Positions 1 to 8,936 are shown, counted from the stretch's first letter. The stretch is DNA of 64,000 nt from CAWBFD01 sp963788115 (GCA_963788115.1 CAWBFD010000004.1:620001-684000); one strand, 5' to 3'. Program-made: numbers and translations. The notes: generated from the sequence alone by a model not told the origin.

Positions 1-1857
1 GCCGGTCGCGGCGGGATGGGGGTCGTCTACAGGGCCACGCACCTTGCCCTCGACCACACGGTCGCCCTCAAGGTCATCGCGCCCGAGCTCGCCCGGGACG
101 AGGTATTCCGAAGGCGCTTCGAGACCGAATCGCGGGCCGCGGTCTCGATCCGCCACCCGAACGTGGTTCAGGTCCATCACGCGGGCGAGGAGCACGGTCT
201 GCTGTTCGTGACCATGGACCTGATCGAGGGCTCCGACCTGCGTGACGTGATCGATCACGAGGGCCGAATCGAGCCGGGGCGCGCGGTCGCGATCATCGCC
301 CAGGTCGCCTCGGCGCTCGACGCAGCGCATGGCCGGGGCCTCGTGCACCGCGACATCAAGCCGGGGAACATCCTGATCGAGCGCAGGGAGGGCGAGGAGC
401 ACGCCTACCTCACGGACTTCGGCCTGACCAAGCGAATCGAAGCCTCGACCGACATCACGGCGAGCGGCGGGTTCGTTGGCAGCCTCGACTACGTCGCCCC
501 GGAGCAGATACGGGGCGAGCGGGTCGACGCGCGAACCGACCTCTACGCGCTCGGTTGCGTCCTCTACGAGGCCCTCGCAGGGCGGGTGCCGTTCGAGCGG
601 CAGGAGGAGAAGGTGGCGAAGATCTACGCGCACCTTCAGCGGCAGCCGCCGCCCCTGCGCGAGGCCGCGCCGGACCTCCCGCCCGAGCTCGACGCCGTCG
701 TCACCCGCGCGCTGGAGAAGGAGCCCGAGCGTCGCTTCCCCTCCGCCGGGGACTTCGCGCGGGCAGCGGACGCTGCGCTCACCGGGATGCCGGTGAGCCA
801 GCCCGAGCGCAGCGTCGGCAAGGGTGCGGCCGCGCCGGCTCGGGCGGTCGACGACGCCGAGGCCCCGACGATGACGATCACGGACGAGCCGCGGCCCCGC
901 TGGCGCCGCCTTCCGATGGTCCTCGCAGCCCTCTTCGCGCTCGCCGCCGCCATCGTCGCGTGGGTGCTCGTCCCTGGGGATGGCGACGGCGACGGCGGGG
1001 CCGGGCGGGGAGGAGACGAGCGGGCTCGAGTGGTGGGCGAGCCGATCCCCGTCGGCGGCGCGCCCGTTCAGGTTGCTGCGAACGACCGGGGCGTGTGGGT
1101 CGGATCGCTCGGCGAGGGACGCGTGTACCGCATCGATCCGGGCGGCGAGCAGGCGACCGCTGAGGCGGAGGTCGGCGAGCCCGAGGGCATCGCCCTGGGC
1201 TTCGGCTCGGTGTGGGCGGCCAGCCGCGCCGGGAACGACCTCGTCCGCATTGATTCAGAGACGGGCGAGACGACGCGGATCGCGGTCGGCCCCGATCCGG
1301 GCGGGGTGCTCGTCGGCCGCAACCACGTCTGGGTGGCAGTCGGCGGGTCCGACCAGGTCGTCCGCATCGATCCCGAGACCAACGATGAGCTCGCCAGGGT
1401 GCCCGTGGGCCTATCGCCCTACGGCGTCGCCGCCAACGGCGGGCTCTGGGTGACGAACCGTGACGGGAACAGCGTTTCGCTGGTCCGGCCGGAGGGGGCG
1501 GTCCAGCAGACGACGTTCGCGGTGGGCGGCGATCCGAAGGGCATCGTGGTCGACTTCGGTCGGGTCTGGATCGCAAACGCGGGCGACGACACGGTGACGA
1601 CGATCGATCTCGAGGGGGGACACCGGATCGGCCCGCCGATCCGGGTCGGCGACAAGCCCCGCGGCATCGCCACCGGCTTCGGCTCGATCTGGGTCACCAA
1701 CGGCGGCGACCGGAGCGCCTCCCGGATCGACCCCGACACCGGCGAGGTGGTCCAGGAGCTCGACGTAGGGCGGAGACCTCAGGGCATTGCCACCGGCGCC
1801 GGCAGCGTGTGGGTTGCCAACGGCGGCGACGGAACCGTGTCGCGGATCGAGCCCTGA
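1..1857 (+). CDS. Serine/threonine protein kinase with C-terminal beta-propeller (5' partial)
   Basis: The gene is cut by the left edge. The reading frame is open from base 1 and the first codons already encode the glycine-rich ATP loop (GRGGMGVVY), so the start lies outside. Kinase motifs follow in order: the ATP-binding Lys in VALKVI, HRDIKPGN near base 345, DFG near 415 and APEQ near 498. A linker and one membrane helix (about 900-975) lead to seven repeats of about 42 residues with the pattern xVWVxxxxxxxVxRID up to the stop. These should fold as a seven-bladed YVTN/NHL-like propeller outside the cell. This is the PknD-like layout: cytoplasmic kinase, one membrane pass, extracellular sensor propeller. 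The propeller's ligand cannot be told from sequence. Confidence 0.93.
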   Translation, partial: AGRGGMGVVYRATHLALDHTVALKVIAPELARDEVFRRRFETESRAAVSIRHPNVVQVHHAGEEHGLLFVTMDLIEGSDLRDVIDHEGRIEPGRAVAIIAQVASALDAAHGRGLVHRDIKPGNILIERREGEEHAYLTDFGLTKRIEASTDITASGGFVGSLDYVAPEQIRGERVDARTDLYALGCVLYEALAGRVPFERQEEKVAKIYAHLQRQPPPLREAAPDLPPELDAVVTRALEKEPERRFPSAGDFARAADAALTGMPVSQPERSVGKGAAAPARAVDDAEAPTMTITDEPRPRWRRLPMVLAALFALAAAIVAWVLVPGDGDGDGGAGRGGDERARVVGEPIPVGGAPVQVAANDRGVWVGSLGEGRVYRIDPGGEQATAEAEVGEPEGIALGFGSVWAASRAGNDLVRIDSETGETTRIAVGPDPGGVLVGRNHVWVAVGGSDQVVRIDPETNDELARVPVGLSPYGVAANGGLWVTNRDGNSVSLVRPEGAVQQTTFAVGGDPKGIVVDFGRVWIANAGDDTVTTIDLEGGHRIGPPIRVGDKPRGIATGFGSIWVTNGGDRSASRIDPDTGEVVQELDVGRRPQGIATGAGSVWVANGGDGTVSRIEP

Positions 1858-1924
1858 CGCCTCGGCTGCCGTGCTCGGATAGGCTCCCCGCCCGCTTCTC
1901 AGGCCCTCCTCCCAGCGTCGCAGA

Positions 1925-3079
1925 GTGAAGATCGGAGTCCCGAAAGAGACCGCCGCGGGCGAGCGTCGCGTGGCGCTCATCCCCGACGTCGTCCGTTCCC
2001 TCACCGCTAAGGAGCTCGGGGTGACGGTGGAGTCGGGCGCGGGGGAGGGGGCCGGCCACCCGGATTCCGAGTACCGGGACGCGGGCGCAGAGGTCGACTC
2101 CGCCGACGCCGCCTGGGGCGCCGACGTCGTGGTCAAGGTCGCCGTTCCGACGGCCGAGGAGATCGCGCGGCTGCGCCCGGGCCAGGTCCTGATCGGGCAT
2201 CTCGCCCCGCTCACGTCCGGCGAGAGCAACCGGGCGCTCGCGGACGCGGAGGTGACCGCCTTCGCGATGGAGGCGATCCCGCGGATCACCCGCGCCCAGT
2301 CGATGGACGCGCTCTCCTCGCAGGCGAACGTCGCCGGCTACGCGGCCGCGCTCGTCGCCGCGCGCGAGGCCGGCCGATTCTTCCCGATGATGACCACCGC
2401 CGCGGGCACGGTCGCTCCCGCGAGGGTGCTGGTGCTGGGCGCGGGCGTCGCAGGGCTCCAGGCGATCGCCACGGCCAAGCGGCTTGGCGCGGTCGTCACC
2501 GGGTTCGACATCCGGCGCGCCGCATGGGAGCAGATCGCCTCGCTCGGCGGGCGCCCGCTCGAGCTCGACTTCATCCCCGATGCCGAGGCGGAGGGCGGCT
2601 ACGCGCGGCCGCTGACGGACGAAGAGAACGCGAAGGTCCGTGACGCGCTGACCGAGAACGCGGCGAAGCAGGACGTGATCATCTCCACCGCGCTGGTGCC
2701 CGGGCGCCGAGCGCCGATCCTGATCACGGCCGACGCCGTCCGGGGAATGCGGCCTGGGTCGGTGATCGTCGACCTCGCCGGCGACTCCGGGGGCAACTGC
2801 GAGCTGACCAGGGCGGGGGAGACCGTGGTCGAGAACGGGGTCAAGATCATCGCGCCGCTGAATCTGCCGAGCGAGCTGGCGACCCACGCCTCCCAGCTCT
2901 ACGCCAAGAACGTCGAGAACCTGCTCGGACTCCTGGTGACCGACGAGGGCGAGCTGAGCCTCGACTTCGAGGACGAGATCGTCGCCGGGGCCTGCATCAC
3001 GCACGCAGGCGAGATCCGCAACGAGCGCGCCAGGGAGGCGGCGGGGATCGCGACCCCAACTACCGGAGGGAGCGGCTGA
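1925..3079 (+). CDS. pntAA: NAD(P) transhydrogenase subunit alpha part 1 (PntAA)
   Basis: This 384-residue protein carries the NAD(H)-binding domain I of the proton-translocating transhydrogenase, which passes hydride between NADH and NADP+ using the proton gradient. It opens with the family signature MKIGVPKE and has a Rossmann glycine motif (GAGVAG) near residue 168. It resembles alanine dehydrogenase over its whole length, as the family does. The start is GTG. The stop overlaps the ATG of the next gene by one base, so the three pnt genes form a tight operon. The split alpha subunit (PntAA plus PntAB) is the arrangement of many actinobacteria and alphaproteobacteria rather than of E. coli. 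Confidence 0.95.
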   Translation: MKIGVPKETAAGERRVALIPDVVRSLTAKELGVTVESGAGEGAGHPDSEYRDAGAEVDSADAAWGADVVVKVAVPTAEEIARLRPGQVLIGHLAPLTSGESNRALADAEVTAFAMEAIPRITRAQSMDALSSQANVAGYAAALVAAREAGRFFPMMTTAAGTVAPARVLVLGAGVAGLQAIATAKRLGAVVTGFDIRRAAWEQIASLGGRPLELDFIPDAEAEGGYARPLTDEENAKVRDALTENAAKQDVIISTALVPGRRAPILITADAVRGMRPGSVIVDLAGDSGGNCELTRAGETVVENGVKIIAPLNLPSELATHASQLYAKNVENLLGLLVTDEGELSLDFEDEIVAGACITHAGEIRNERAREAAGIATPTTGGSG

Positions 3080-3393
3080 TGGACCTGATGGTCGAGATCA
3101 CGATCTTCGTGCTCGCCGCTTTCGTTGGCTTCGAGGTGATCTCGAAGGTGCCGACGACGCTGCACACGCCGCTCATGTCGCAGACCAATGCGATCCACGG
3201 CATCGTCATGCTCGGGGGGCTGATCGTGGTCGGGTTCGCCGACGGCTTCCTCGAGAGCCTGATCGGCGTGATCGCGATCGCCTTCGGCACGATCAACATC
3301 GTCGGCGGGTTCATGGTCACCGATCGGATGCTGGGGATGTTCGGCCGGAAGCCGAGGCCGAAGAAGGGGGAGGCCGAGGAGGGCCGGACTTGA
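3079..3393 (+). CDS. pntAB: NAD(P) transhydrogenase subunit alpha part 2 (PntAB)
   Basis: This is a 104-residue membrane protein with three hydrophobic helices (about residues 3-24, 38-56 and 60-80). It matches the short membrane part of the split transhydrogenase alpha subunit, and the PLMSQTNAIHG stretch is typical of the family. It is preceded by a GGAGGG ribosome site just inside pntAA. The stop overlaps the TTG start of pntB by four bases, consistent with translational coupling. The charged tail after helix 3 (PKKGEAEEGRT) is the cytoplasmic end. Confidence 0.94.
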   Translation: MDLMVEITIFVLAAFVGFEVISKVPTTLHTPLMSQTNAIHGIVMLGGLIVVGFADGFLESLIGVIAIAFGTINIVGGFMVTDRMLGMFGRKPRPKKGEAEEGRT

Positions 3394-4808
3394 GCATCCC
3401 GGTCGCCCTGATCGAGCCGGGGTCCGACCTGGCGACGGCCCTCTATGTCGTCGCCTTCTCGCTGTTCATCATCGGCGTTCGGCGCGGGACGCACCCGACG
3501 ACGGCCAAGCAGGGGAACCTGATCGCGGCGACCGGGATGGCGATCGCCGTGGTGACCACTCTGCTCCTGGACGGGATCGGCAACTGGGGCCTGCTGATCG
3601 GCGGGCTCGTGATCGGCGCCGCGATCGGGATCGTCGCGTCGAGCCGGGTGCAGATGACGGCGATGCCGCAGATGGTCGCCCTCTACAACGGCGTCGGCGG
3701 CGGTGCGGTGGCGCTGATCGCCTGGTCGGAGTTCCGCGAGTTCCTGACGATCGGAGAGGAGATCCCGCTCGACGAGCTGATCCCGATCCTGTTCTCGATG
3801 GTGATCGGCTCGATCTCGTTCTGGGGCTCGAACATCGCCTTCGGCAAGCTCCAGGGCCTGATCCCGGGCCAGCCGATCAAGGTCCCGGGCCAGCAGGTGA
3901 TCAACGCGGTGCTGCTGGTGGGGATCGTGACCGCCTGCGTGGTCCTCGTGGTCGACAACGAGAGCCCGTCGCAGGGACTGTTCATCGCGGTGCTGGTCGC
4001 GGCGGCGGTGCTGGGCAACCTCGTCGTGCTGCCGATCGGCGGCGCCGACATGCCCGTGGTGATCTCGCTCCTGAACGCGTTCACTGGTCTCGCCGCGGCG
4101 GCGGCCGGGTTCGCGCTCGACAACGTCGCCCTGATCGTTGCCGGGACCCTCGTCGGCTCCTCGGGAACGATCCTGACGCTGGAGATGGCCAAGGCGATGA
4201 ACCGCTCGGTGCCGAACATCCTGTTCGCCGGCTTCGGGGCGCTGCCCGAGGTCGCCGCCGGGGGCGGCGATCACCGGCCGGTGACGTCGATCGGGGCTCA
4301 GGATGCGGCGATCAAGCTCGCCTACGCGGACTCGGTGGTGATCGTCCCGGGGTACGGGATGGCGGTGGCCCAGGCGCAGCACACGGTCAAGGAGATGGCC
4401 GACGAGCTGGAGAAGCGGGGCGTCAGGGTCGACTACGCGATCCACCCCGTCGCCGGGCGGATGCCCGGCCACATGAACGTGCTGCTGGCGGAGGCCGATG
4501 TGCCCTACGAGAAGCTCAGGGAGATGGACGACATCAACCCCGAGATGCCGCGCACGGACGTCGCCGTGGTCATCGGCGCCAACGACGTCACCAACCCGGC
4601 CGCGAAGACCGACCCGAACTCACCGATCGCGGGGATGCCGATCATCGAGGTTGACGAGGCCCGGCAGGTGATCGTGATCAAGCGCAGCCTCAGCCCGGGG
4701 TTCGCCGGGATCGACAACGACCTCTTCTACAACGAGAAGACCTCGATGCTGTTCTCCGACGCGAAGCAGGCGGCCGCGGACATCGCGAGCGAGATGCAGG
4801 AGCTGTAG
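3390..4808 (+). CDS. pntB: NAD(P) transhydrogenase subunit beta (PntB)
   Basis: A 472-residue membrane protein forming domain II and the NADP(H)-binding domain III of the transhydrogenase. The first roughly 260 residues hold a series of membrane helices. The C-terminal domain has the NADP-site motif VPGYGMAVAQAQH at about residue 315-327 and the GANDVTNPAA segment near 395. The start codon is TTG, overlapping the stop of pntAB in the pattern TTGA. With the two upstream genes it makes a complete enzyme supplying NADPH. No clear terminator is visible in the 86 bases before the next gene. Confidence 0.95.
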   Translation: MSIPVALIEPGSDLATALYVVAFSLFIIGVRRGTHPTTAKQGNLIAATGMAIAVVTTLLLDGIGNWGLLIGGLVIGAAIGIVASSRVQMTAMPQMVALYNGVGGGAVALIAWSEFREFLTIGEEIPLDELIPILFSMVIGSISFWGSNIAFGKLQGLIPGQPIKVPGQQVINAVLLVGIVTACVVLVVDNESPSQGLFIAVLVAAAVLGNLVVLPIGGADMPVVISLLNAFTGLAAAAAGFALDNVALIVAGTLVGSSGTILTLEMAKAMNRSVPNILFAGFGALPEVAAGGGDHRPVTSIGAQDAAIKLAYADSVVIVPGYGMAVAQAQHTVKEMADELEKRGVRVDYAIHPVAGRMPGHMNVLLAEADVPYEKLREMDDINPEMPRTDVAVVIGANDVTNPAAKTDPNSPIAGMPIIEVDEARQVIVIKRSLSPGFAGIDNDLFYNEKTSMLFSDAKQAAADIASEMQEL

Positions 4809-4894
4809 CCGCCCGGGTTGAGTCGAATATGCCGACCGATGAGTCTCGCCGCTGGCGTCGGTCTGTATGACGAGGCATCGAGAAAGGATCGCCA

Positions 4895-5788
4895 ATGAAC
4901 CAGCCGAGCATCCAGACCGCGGACGTAAAGACCCAGAGCCTGGACGTGCCAGGGGCGACACTGGCCTACGACATTCGAGAGCCCGGTGGCGAGAGCACCG
5001 CGCCGGCGCTGCTCCTGGTCGGACAACCAATGGATGCCAGCGGGTTCAACTCGCTCGCGGGGCATTTCCGGGACCGGAGGGTGGTGACGTACGACCCACG
5101 CGGCGTTAGCCGCAGCGAGCTTGCCGACGATGCCGCAAAGCCCACGGTGGAGGACCGCGCGGATGACCTGCACCGGTTGATCTCCGCGCTGGGCGAGGGA
5201 CCCGTGGACGTCACCGGCAGCAGCGGTGGCGCGATCGACGGGCTGGCGCTGGTGGCACAGTATCCGGAGCAGGTGCGCACGCTCGTGGCGCACGAGCCAC
5301 CCTTGGCCGGCACGCTCCCGGACCGCGAGGCGGCGCTGGCCGCCGCCGCGAGCATCCAGGCGACCTATGAACGGGAGGGCATGGGCCCGGCGATGGCGAA
5401 GTTCTTCGTGCTCGCCAGCCTGAAGGGCCCGATCCCGGCCGACTTCGCCGACCAGCCCGCTCCGAATCCCGCCGACTTCGGGCTGCCTGCCTCAGACGAT
5501 GGCAGTCGCGACGATCCGCTGCTCGGAAACATGATCTCGGGCACGCACTACGAGCCCGACCTCGACGCCCTGCGCGCGGCTTCGACTCGCATCGTCGTCG
5601 CCGCGGGAGCCGAGTCCGAGGGCGAGTTCACCCACCGGGCCGCGCTCGCAGTCGCGAACCGACTCGGGACCGAGGCAACGATCTTCCCGAGCCACCACGG
5701 GGGCTTCCTCGGCGGCGAGTTCGGCCAGCAGGGCGAGCCGGAGGCGTTCGCCGCGAAGCTGCGCGAAGTCCTCTCGGAAGACGGCTGA
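4895..5788 (+). CDS. Alpha/beta hydrolase
   Basis: A 297-residue alpha/beta-hydrolase-fold protein without signal peptide or membrane helix, so probably cytoplasmic. The nucleophile elbow reads TGSSGGAIDG with the Ser near residue 110. An early GxDPRGVSRS segment and a late HHGGF motif (candidate catalytic His) fit the family. The ATG has an AAAGGA ribosome site seven to twelve bases upstream. It is probably transcribed on its own, as it is separated from pntB by 86 bases and faces the sigma-factor gene convergently. The substrate is unknown. Confidence 0.85.
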   Translation: MNQPSIQTADVKTQSLDVPGATLAYDIREPGGESTAPALLLVGQPMDASGFNSLAGHFRDRRVVTYDPRGVSRSELADDAAKPTVEDRADDLHRLISALGEGPVDVTGSSGGAIDGLALVAQYPEQVRTLVAHEPPLAGTLPDREAALAAAASIQATYEREGMGPAMAKFFVLASLKGPIPADFADQPAPNPADFGLPASDDGSRDDPLLGNMISGTHYEPDLDALRAASTRIVVAAGAESEGEFTHRAALAVANRLGTEATIFPSHHGGFLGGEFGQQGEPEAFAAKLREVLSEDG

Positions 5789-5876
5789 CGCCGACCGGTT
5801 ACGCGATGCGGCTCCGTGGCCGGGTGGTGCTGGCAGCGGTCTCAGCCTTCGGGATGCGATCGGACGATGGAGGCAG

Positions 5877-6752
5877 TCAGTCGAGGATCCTCAGGTCGAG
5901 CTCCCGGAGTCGCTCCGGGTCGGCGAGGAAGTCGAGCTCGACGATCCTGCCGTTCCTCACCGTGACGGCGCCGATCGAGAACGGCTGCCCGTCGCGGAAG
6001 GCGACGGCCCCGGCAACGCCGTTGATCAGCGCTGGGCGGATGTCCAGCCCGATCTGGGCGTAGCCGCGCGCCTGGCCCGCGACCGCCGCGGCGCCGCGGA
6101 TCTCCCGCCGGCCGTCGACCGGCCCGAAATCTTGCCGCAGGACGACGTCCGGGTCGAGCACCGCCACGAGCCGATCGAAGTCGCCCTCACGCGCGGCCGC
6201 CAGAAACGCGTCGATAACCTCACGCTGCGTTTCGAGGTCCGCGTCGGGCACGGTTCTCTCGGCACGCACCCGCCGGCGCGCCCGGCTGGCGAGCTGGCGC
6301 GCCGCCTCGGGGGAGCGATCGACGATCGGCGCGATCTCGTCGAACGGCACGGCGAAGATGTCGTGCAGCACGAACGCGAGCCGCTCCGGAGGAGAGAGCG
6401 TCTCGAGCACTACGAGCAGCGCCAGTCCGACGGAATCGGCCAGCAGCGCCTCGTGCTCGGGACCGATCCCGTCCGCCCGGTCGATGAGCGGATCGGGCAA
6501 CCGTCCGGCGAGCGGCTCCTCCCGTCGCGCCTTGCGCGAGCGGAGCATGTTCAGCGACACGCGTCCGACCACCGTCGTCAGCCACCCGCCGAGATTCTCG
6601 ATCTCGTCGGCATCCGAGCGGCTCAGCCGCAGCCAGGCCTCCTGGACGGCGTCGTCTGCCTCGCTGAGCGAGCCGAGCATCCGATAGGCCACGGCGCGGA
6701 GCCGCGAGCGGTGCTCCTCGAATCGCTCCGCCAGCCAGTCGCGCTCATCCAT
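5877..6752 (-). CDS. ECF RNA polymerase sigma factor, ECF41/SigJ type
   Basis: A 291-residue sigma factor with region 2 at about residues 8-75 (AYRMLGSLSEADDAVQEAW is the conserved core) and region 4 near 120-165 (LSPPERLAFVLHDIF, then a DNA-recognition helix). An additional C-terminal SnoaL/NTF2-like domain runs from about 180 to the end. That layout defines the ECF41/SigJ group, where the fused domain modulates sigma activity in place of a separate anti-sigma factor. ECF41 genes often sit beside an oxidoreductase or carboxymuconolactone decarboxylase. Here the divergent neighbour is YceI, 76 bases away. I could not find a convincing ECF41 promoter (TGTCACA...CGTC) in that gap. Confidence 0.92.
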   Translation of the reverse strand: MDERDWLAERFEEHRSRLRAVAYRMLGSLSEADDAVQEAWLRLSRSDADEIENLGGWLTTVVGRVSLNMLRSRKARREEPLAGRLPDPLIDRADGIGPEHEALLADSVGLALLVVLETLSPPERLAFVLHDIFAVPFDEIAPIVDRSPEAARQLASRARRRVRAERTVPDADLETQREVIDAFLAAAREGDFDRLVAVLDPDVVLRQDFGPVDGRREIRGAAAVAGQARGYAQIGLDIRPALINGVAGAVAFRDGQPFSIGAVTVRNGRIVELDFLADPERLRELDLRILD

Positions 6753-6828
6753 TGGTCACGTTCCTCCGTCGGGGTGGGTCATAGCAGTAGAACCCCGAAA
6801 TCCAGCCGACGTGACGAGAGGAGAGCTC

Positions 6829-7371
6829 ATGACCACCAGCACGCTCAGCAGAATCGGCATCCCCACCGGCGTCTGGAAGGTCGACAAGGCCCGCACCCGC
6901 GTCGGGTTCGCGGTCAAGCAGCTGGGCATCTCCACCGTGCGCGGCGAGTTCCGCGAGTTCGACGGCGGCCTCGAGATCGGCGAGGACCTCGCCGACGCCC
7001 GCGCCTACGGCCGGGTCGCCGCCACCTCCCTAGACACCAACCTGGCTCGGCGCGACGCGCACCTGCGCTCGAAGGACTTCCTCTCCGCCGATCGCCATCC
7101 AGAGCTGACGTTCCGGTCGCGGGCGATCGAGCCGGTCGACGAGGACACCTTCCGCGTCATCGGCGACCTCTCGATCAACGGCGTGACCGACGAGGTCGAG
7201 CTCACCGCCGAGCTCGGCGGGATCGAGACCGGTCCCGAGGGCGATGAGTGGCTCGGCCTCGAGGTGACCGGCCAGGTCTCTCGCAAGGCGTTCGCGATGA
7301 CGTTCGCCAAGGCAGTCGTCGCCGACAAGGTGACGATCGTCATCGACGTCACAGCCATCAAGGAGGCCTAG
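6829..7371 (+). CDS. YceI family protein
   Basis: A 180-residue YceI/lipid-binding beta-barrel protein. It has the usual opening GVWKVDKARTRVGFAVK and the pairs of beta strands of the fold. Family members bind isoprenoid-like lipids. This copy has no signal peptide, so it is likely cytosolic, as often in actinobacteria. I chose the ATG at 6829 because it has a GAGAGGAG ribosome site 5-12 bases upstream. A GTG six codons earlier in frame would overlap that site. It is divergent to the ECF41 sigma gene and is followed after 18 bases by a decayed SnoaL-like start. Confidence 0.9.
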   Translation: MTTSTLSRIGIPTGVWKVDKARTRVGFAVKQLGISTVRGEFREFDGGLEIGEDLADARAYGRVAATSLDTNLARRDAHLRSKDFLSADRHPELTFRSRAIEPVDEDTFRVIGDLSINGVTDEVELTAELGGIETGPEGDEWLGLEVTGQVSRKAFAMTFAKAVVADKVTIVIDVTAIKEA

Positions 7372-7389
7372 CCCCGAAAGGAGGGCGCA

Positions 7390-7545
7390 ATGGCTTCGAC
7401 CCAGTCCGAGATTGGAGCGCTGTTGGACAGTCGATCCGAGGCAGTTGGGACAAAGGACATTGATCACTCATGTCGTTCGAGCGGCGGCTCGGCGAGCTGC
7501 GCTGGGGAGCGTCAGCGGCCCGAGCGAGCCGAGCGGCGACTTTGA
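7390..7545 (+). pseudogene. Truncated SnoaL/NTF2-like protein remnant
   Basis: An ATG with a near-perfect ribosome site (AAAGGAGGG) opens a 51-codon frame. The first 25 residues (SEIGALLDSRSEAVGTKDID after the start) look like the N-terminus of a SnoaL-like polyketide-cyclase-type protein. After about base 7463 the frame loses all family resemblance and becomes Arg/Ser-rich until the TGA at 7543. A frame two bases on restores only a few fitting residues (SLM). I read this as a gene broken by an indel or deletion just after its first helix, in line with yceI. A functional 51-residue peptide is possible but less likely. Confidence 0.45.
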
Positions 7546-7581
7546 GGCGGCGGCCGAGGGTATGGGCGAGGGCTTCGGCCC

Positions 7582-7773
7582 CTACAAGGCCTCGCGACGC
7601 TGGGCCATCGGCTTACGCTTCGCCATGCCGAACTCCGGCCGGGGTCGGTTGAGATCGATGGCGATGGCCAGCAAGAGGGCGGCCGCCCAGAAGTTGACGG
7701 GGTCGAACTGGAGCGGTGCGCTGCCGCCGATGTTGTTGGCGATGAACCAAACGACAAACCAGAGAAATGTCAC
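7582..7773 (-). CDS. Small membrane protein of unknown function
   Basis: A 63-residue frame with two hydrophobic segments (about residues 2-13 and 26-40) separated by a polar stretch containing NNIGG, then a basic tail rich in Arg and Lys. The GTG start has a GGAGGT ribosome site six bases upstream on this strand, which argues for real translation. The composition looks like a small inner-membrane protein. I do not recognise a named family. It lies alone between yceI and a flavin-type oxidoreductase on the other strand. Confidence 0.6.
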   Translation of the reverse strand: MTFLWFVVWFIANNIGGSAPLQFDPVNFWAAALLLAIAIDLNRPRPEFGMAKRKPMAQRREAL

Positions 7774-8023
7774 GGGTGTACCTCCATTGGGTCGAGCGCT
7801 GGTCGTTCTCCGGGTACTCTCCCCATCCTCCCGCCGTCACGACGAGGCTGCGGCGACCAGAGAGCCAGCTCACCGCAGCCGCTCGGCGACCGCCAGCCGG
7901 AGTCCCTGGATCCGGCGTCGGTCGCGCGCCTGAGCGCCCCGAGCGCAAGGCCGCCGCCGAGATGTCCCCGGATTAGCGCGCTAGCGGTGGTCCCGCGCGA
8001 GCGTCTCATGGCAATATCGCTGC

Positions 8024-8476
8024 ATGGCCGAGGGCGGGGCTAGCACCACGTGGACCGTCGACGATGGCTTTGACCTCGACGGCTTCCTCGGCCAGCCCCT
8101 CGTGGCGCGCGTAGCGACGGTCGGACGGACCGGGCCGAGCGTGCGACCGCTCTGGTACCTGTGGGAAGGGCGAGCCTTCTGGTGGCTGACCGGGGGATGG
8201 TCAAGGCTCGGACAGCTGCTCGAGCGCGACCCACGCGTCGCCCTCGTCGTCGACACCTGCGACCTCGAGCGCGGCGAGGTGCTGCAGGTCACCGCGCGGG
8301 GGAGGGCGGAGCTCCATCCCTTCGAGGCCGACCGAGCGCGCCGCTGGGGACGCCGCTATCTGGGACCAGACGAGCGCCACTGGCGACGCTTCCAGGGCGA
8401 CGTCTTCGACGATCCCACGACGCGCTTCGTCGCCCTGGAGCCGACGGTCCTCCGGGCCCGCGACCTGTCGTACTGA
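8024..8476 (+). CDS. Pyridoxamine 5'-phosphate oxidase-like (PPOX/FMN-binding split barrel) protein
   Basis: A 150-residue split-barrel flavoprotein. The core PLVARVATVGRTGPSVRPLWYLWEG at about 25-50 and the strand RVALVVDTCD near 80 match the PPOX family, whose members bind FMN, F420 or haem. In this lineage an F420 enzyme is plausible, but the cofactor cannot be assigned from the sequence. The ATG is preceded by CAATAT and six bases, with no Shine-Dalgarno, suggesting a leaderless transcript. No operon partner lies close by. Confidence 0.82.
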   Translation: MAEGGASTTWTVDDGFDLDGFLGQPLVARVATVGRTGPSVRPLWYLWEGRAFWWLTGGWSRLGQLLERDPRVALVVDTCDLERGEVLQVTARGRAELHPFEADRARRWGRRYLGPDERHWRRFQGDVFDDPTTRFVALEPTVLRARDLSY

Positions 8477-8834
8477 CCGCCGCGCGTCGCCACGGGAACA
8501 CCTTGCGGGCGTTCTCCCTGGATCGTGGCCGCTTCCTCTGGCCGCGGAGTGTGAGGCGTGCGCTCCTCCATTTGGCTGACGCGCACGATCGCGGCCCAGG
8601 ACTTCATCGCTGCCAACACAGGATCAACCCGACCCGTAGCAGTCGGGGTACCACAACTAGATGGCGGAGCGCAGGCGGACCAACGGAGGAGTAAGGTCAA
8701 TGTGTTAGCCGACCGCTCGGGCCGAGTGCGACCGCACCTCAGCCAGCGACCGGGCTTTGAACGGGCAGCCGGACGCAACTTCAGTGATGGCTGGACGGCG
8801 AAGAATCGCTGGACTTCCGTCAAAGGAGGTTCCC
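8477..8834 (+). other. Gene-free stretch, nothing recognised
   Basis: About 360 bases between the PPOX gene and the small-peptide operon. Possible frames in it are Arg/Ser-rich and have no ribosome site or family resemblance. A GGAGGAG at about 8684-8690 is followed only by an ATG-TGT-TAG minimal frame. The promoter of the downstream operon must lie here, but I cannot point to convincing -35/-10 boxes. Confidence 0.5.
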
Positions 8835-8936
8835 ATGTCCGAATGCCGTCGAGACATGCTCGACGCCCGCCGTTTCACGGCCGCGCTGGGCCGGACGCTC
8901 GATGACGAGCCCGAGCGGGACAAGGCAGTCGCATGA
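8835..8936 (+). CDS. 33-residue leader peptide of the DUF2294/RsbW-like operon
   Basis: A short frame with a textbook ribosome site (AAAGGAGGT, five bases before the ATG) encodes 33 residues. Most are charged, with the stretch MLDARRFTAALGRTLDDEPE in the middle, and it has no membrane segment. Its TGA overlaps the ATG of the DUF2294 gene (ATGA), and that gene in turn overlaps the RsbW-like gene the same way, so the three are probably translated as one coupled unit. The peptide's role is unknown. It could be a small regulator or simply the entry point for ribosomes. Confidence 0.55.
   Translation: MSECRRDMLDARRFTAALGRTLDDEPERDKAVA

Noticed and set aside
6753..6828. An ECF41 autoregulatory promoter between the sigma gene and yceI
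   Set aside because: I looked for TGTCACA with a CGTC -10 on both strands; only partial matches (CGTCACGTCG) without correct spacing were seen.
8558..8905. A 115-codon frame across the gene-free stretch and the 33-aa peptide
   Set aside because: Arg/Gly/Ser-rich, no family resemblance, and in a different frame from the peptide, which has a perfect ribosome site.
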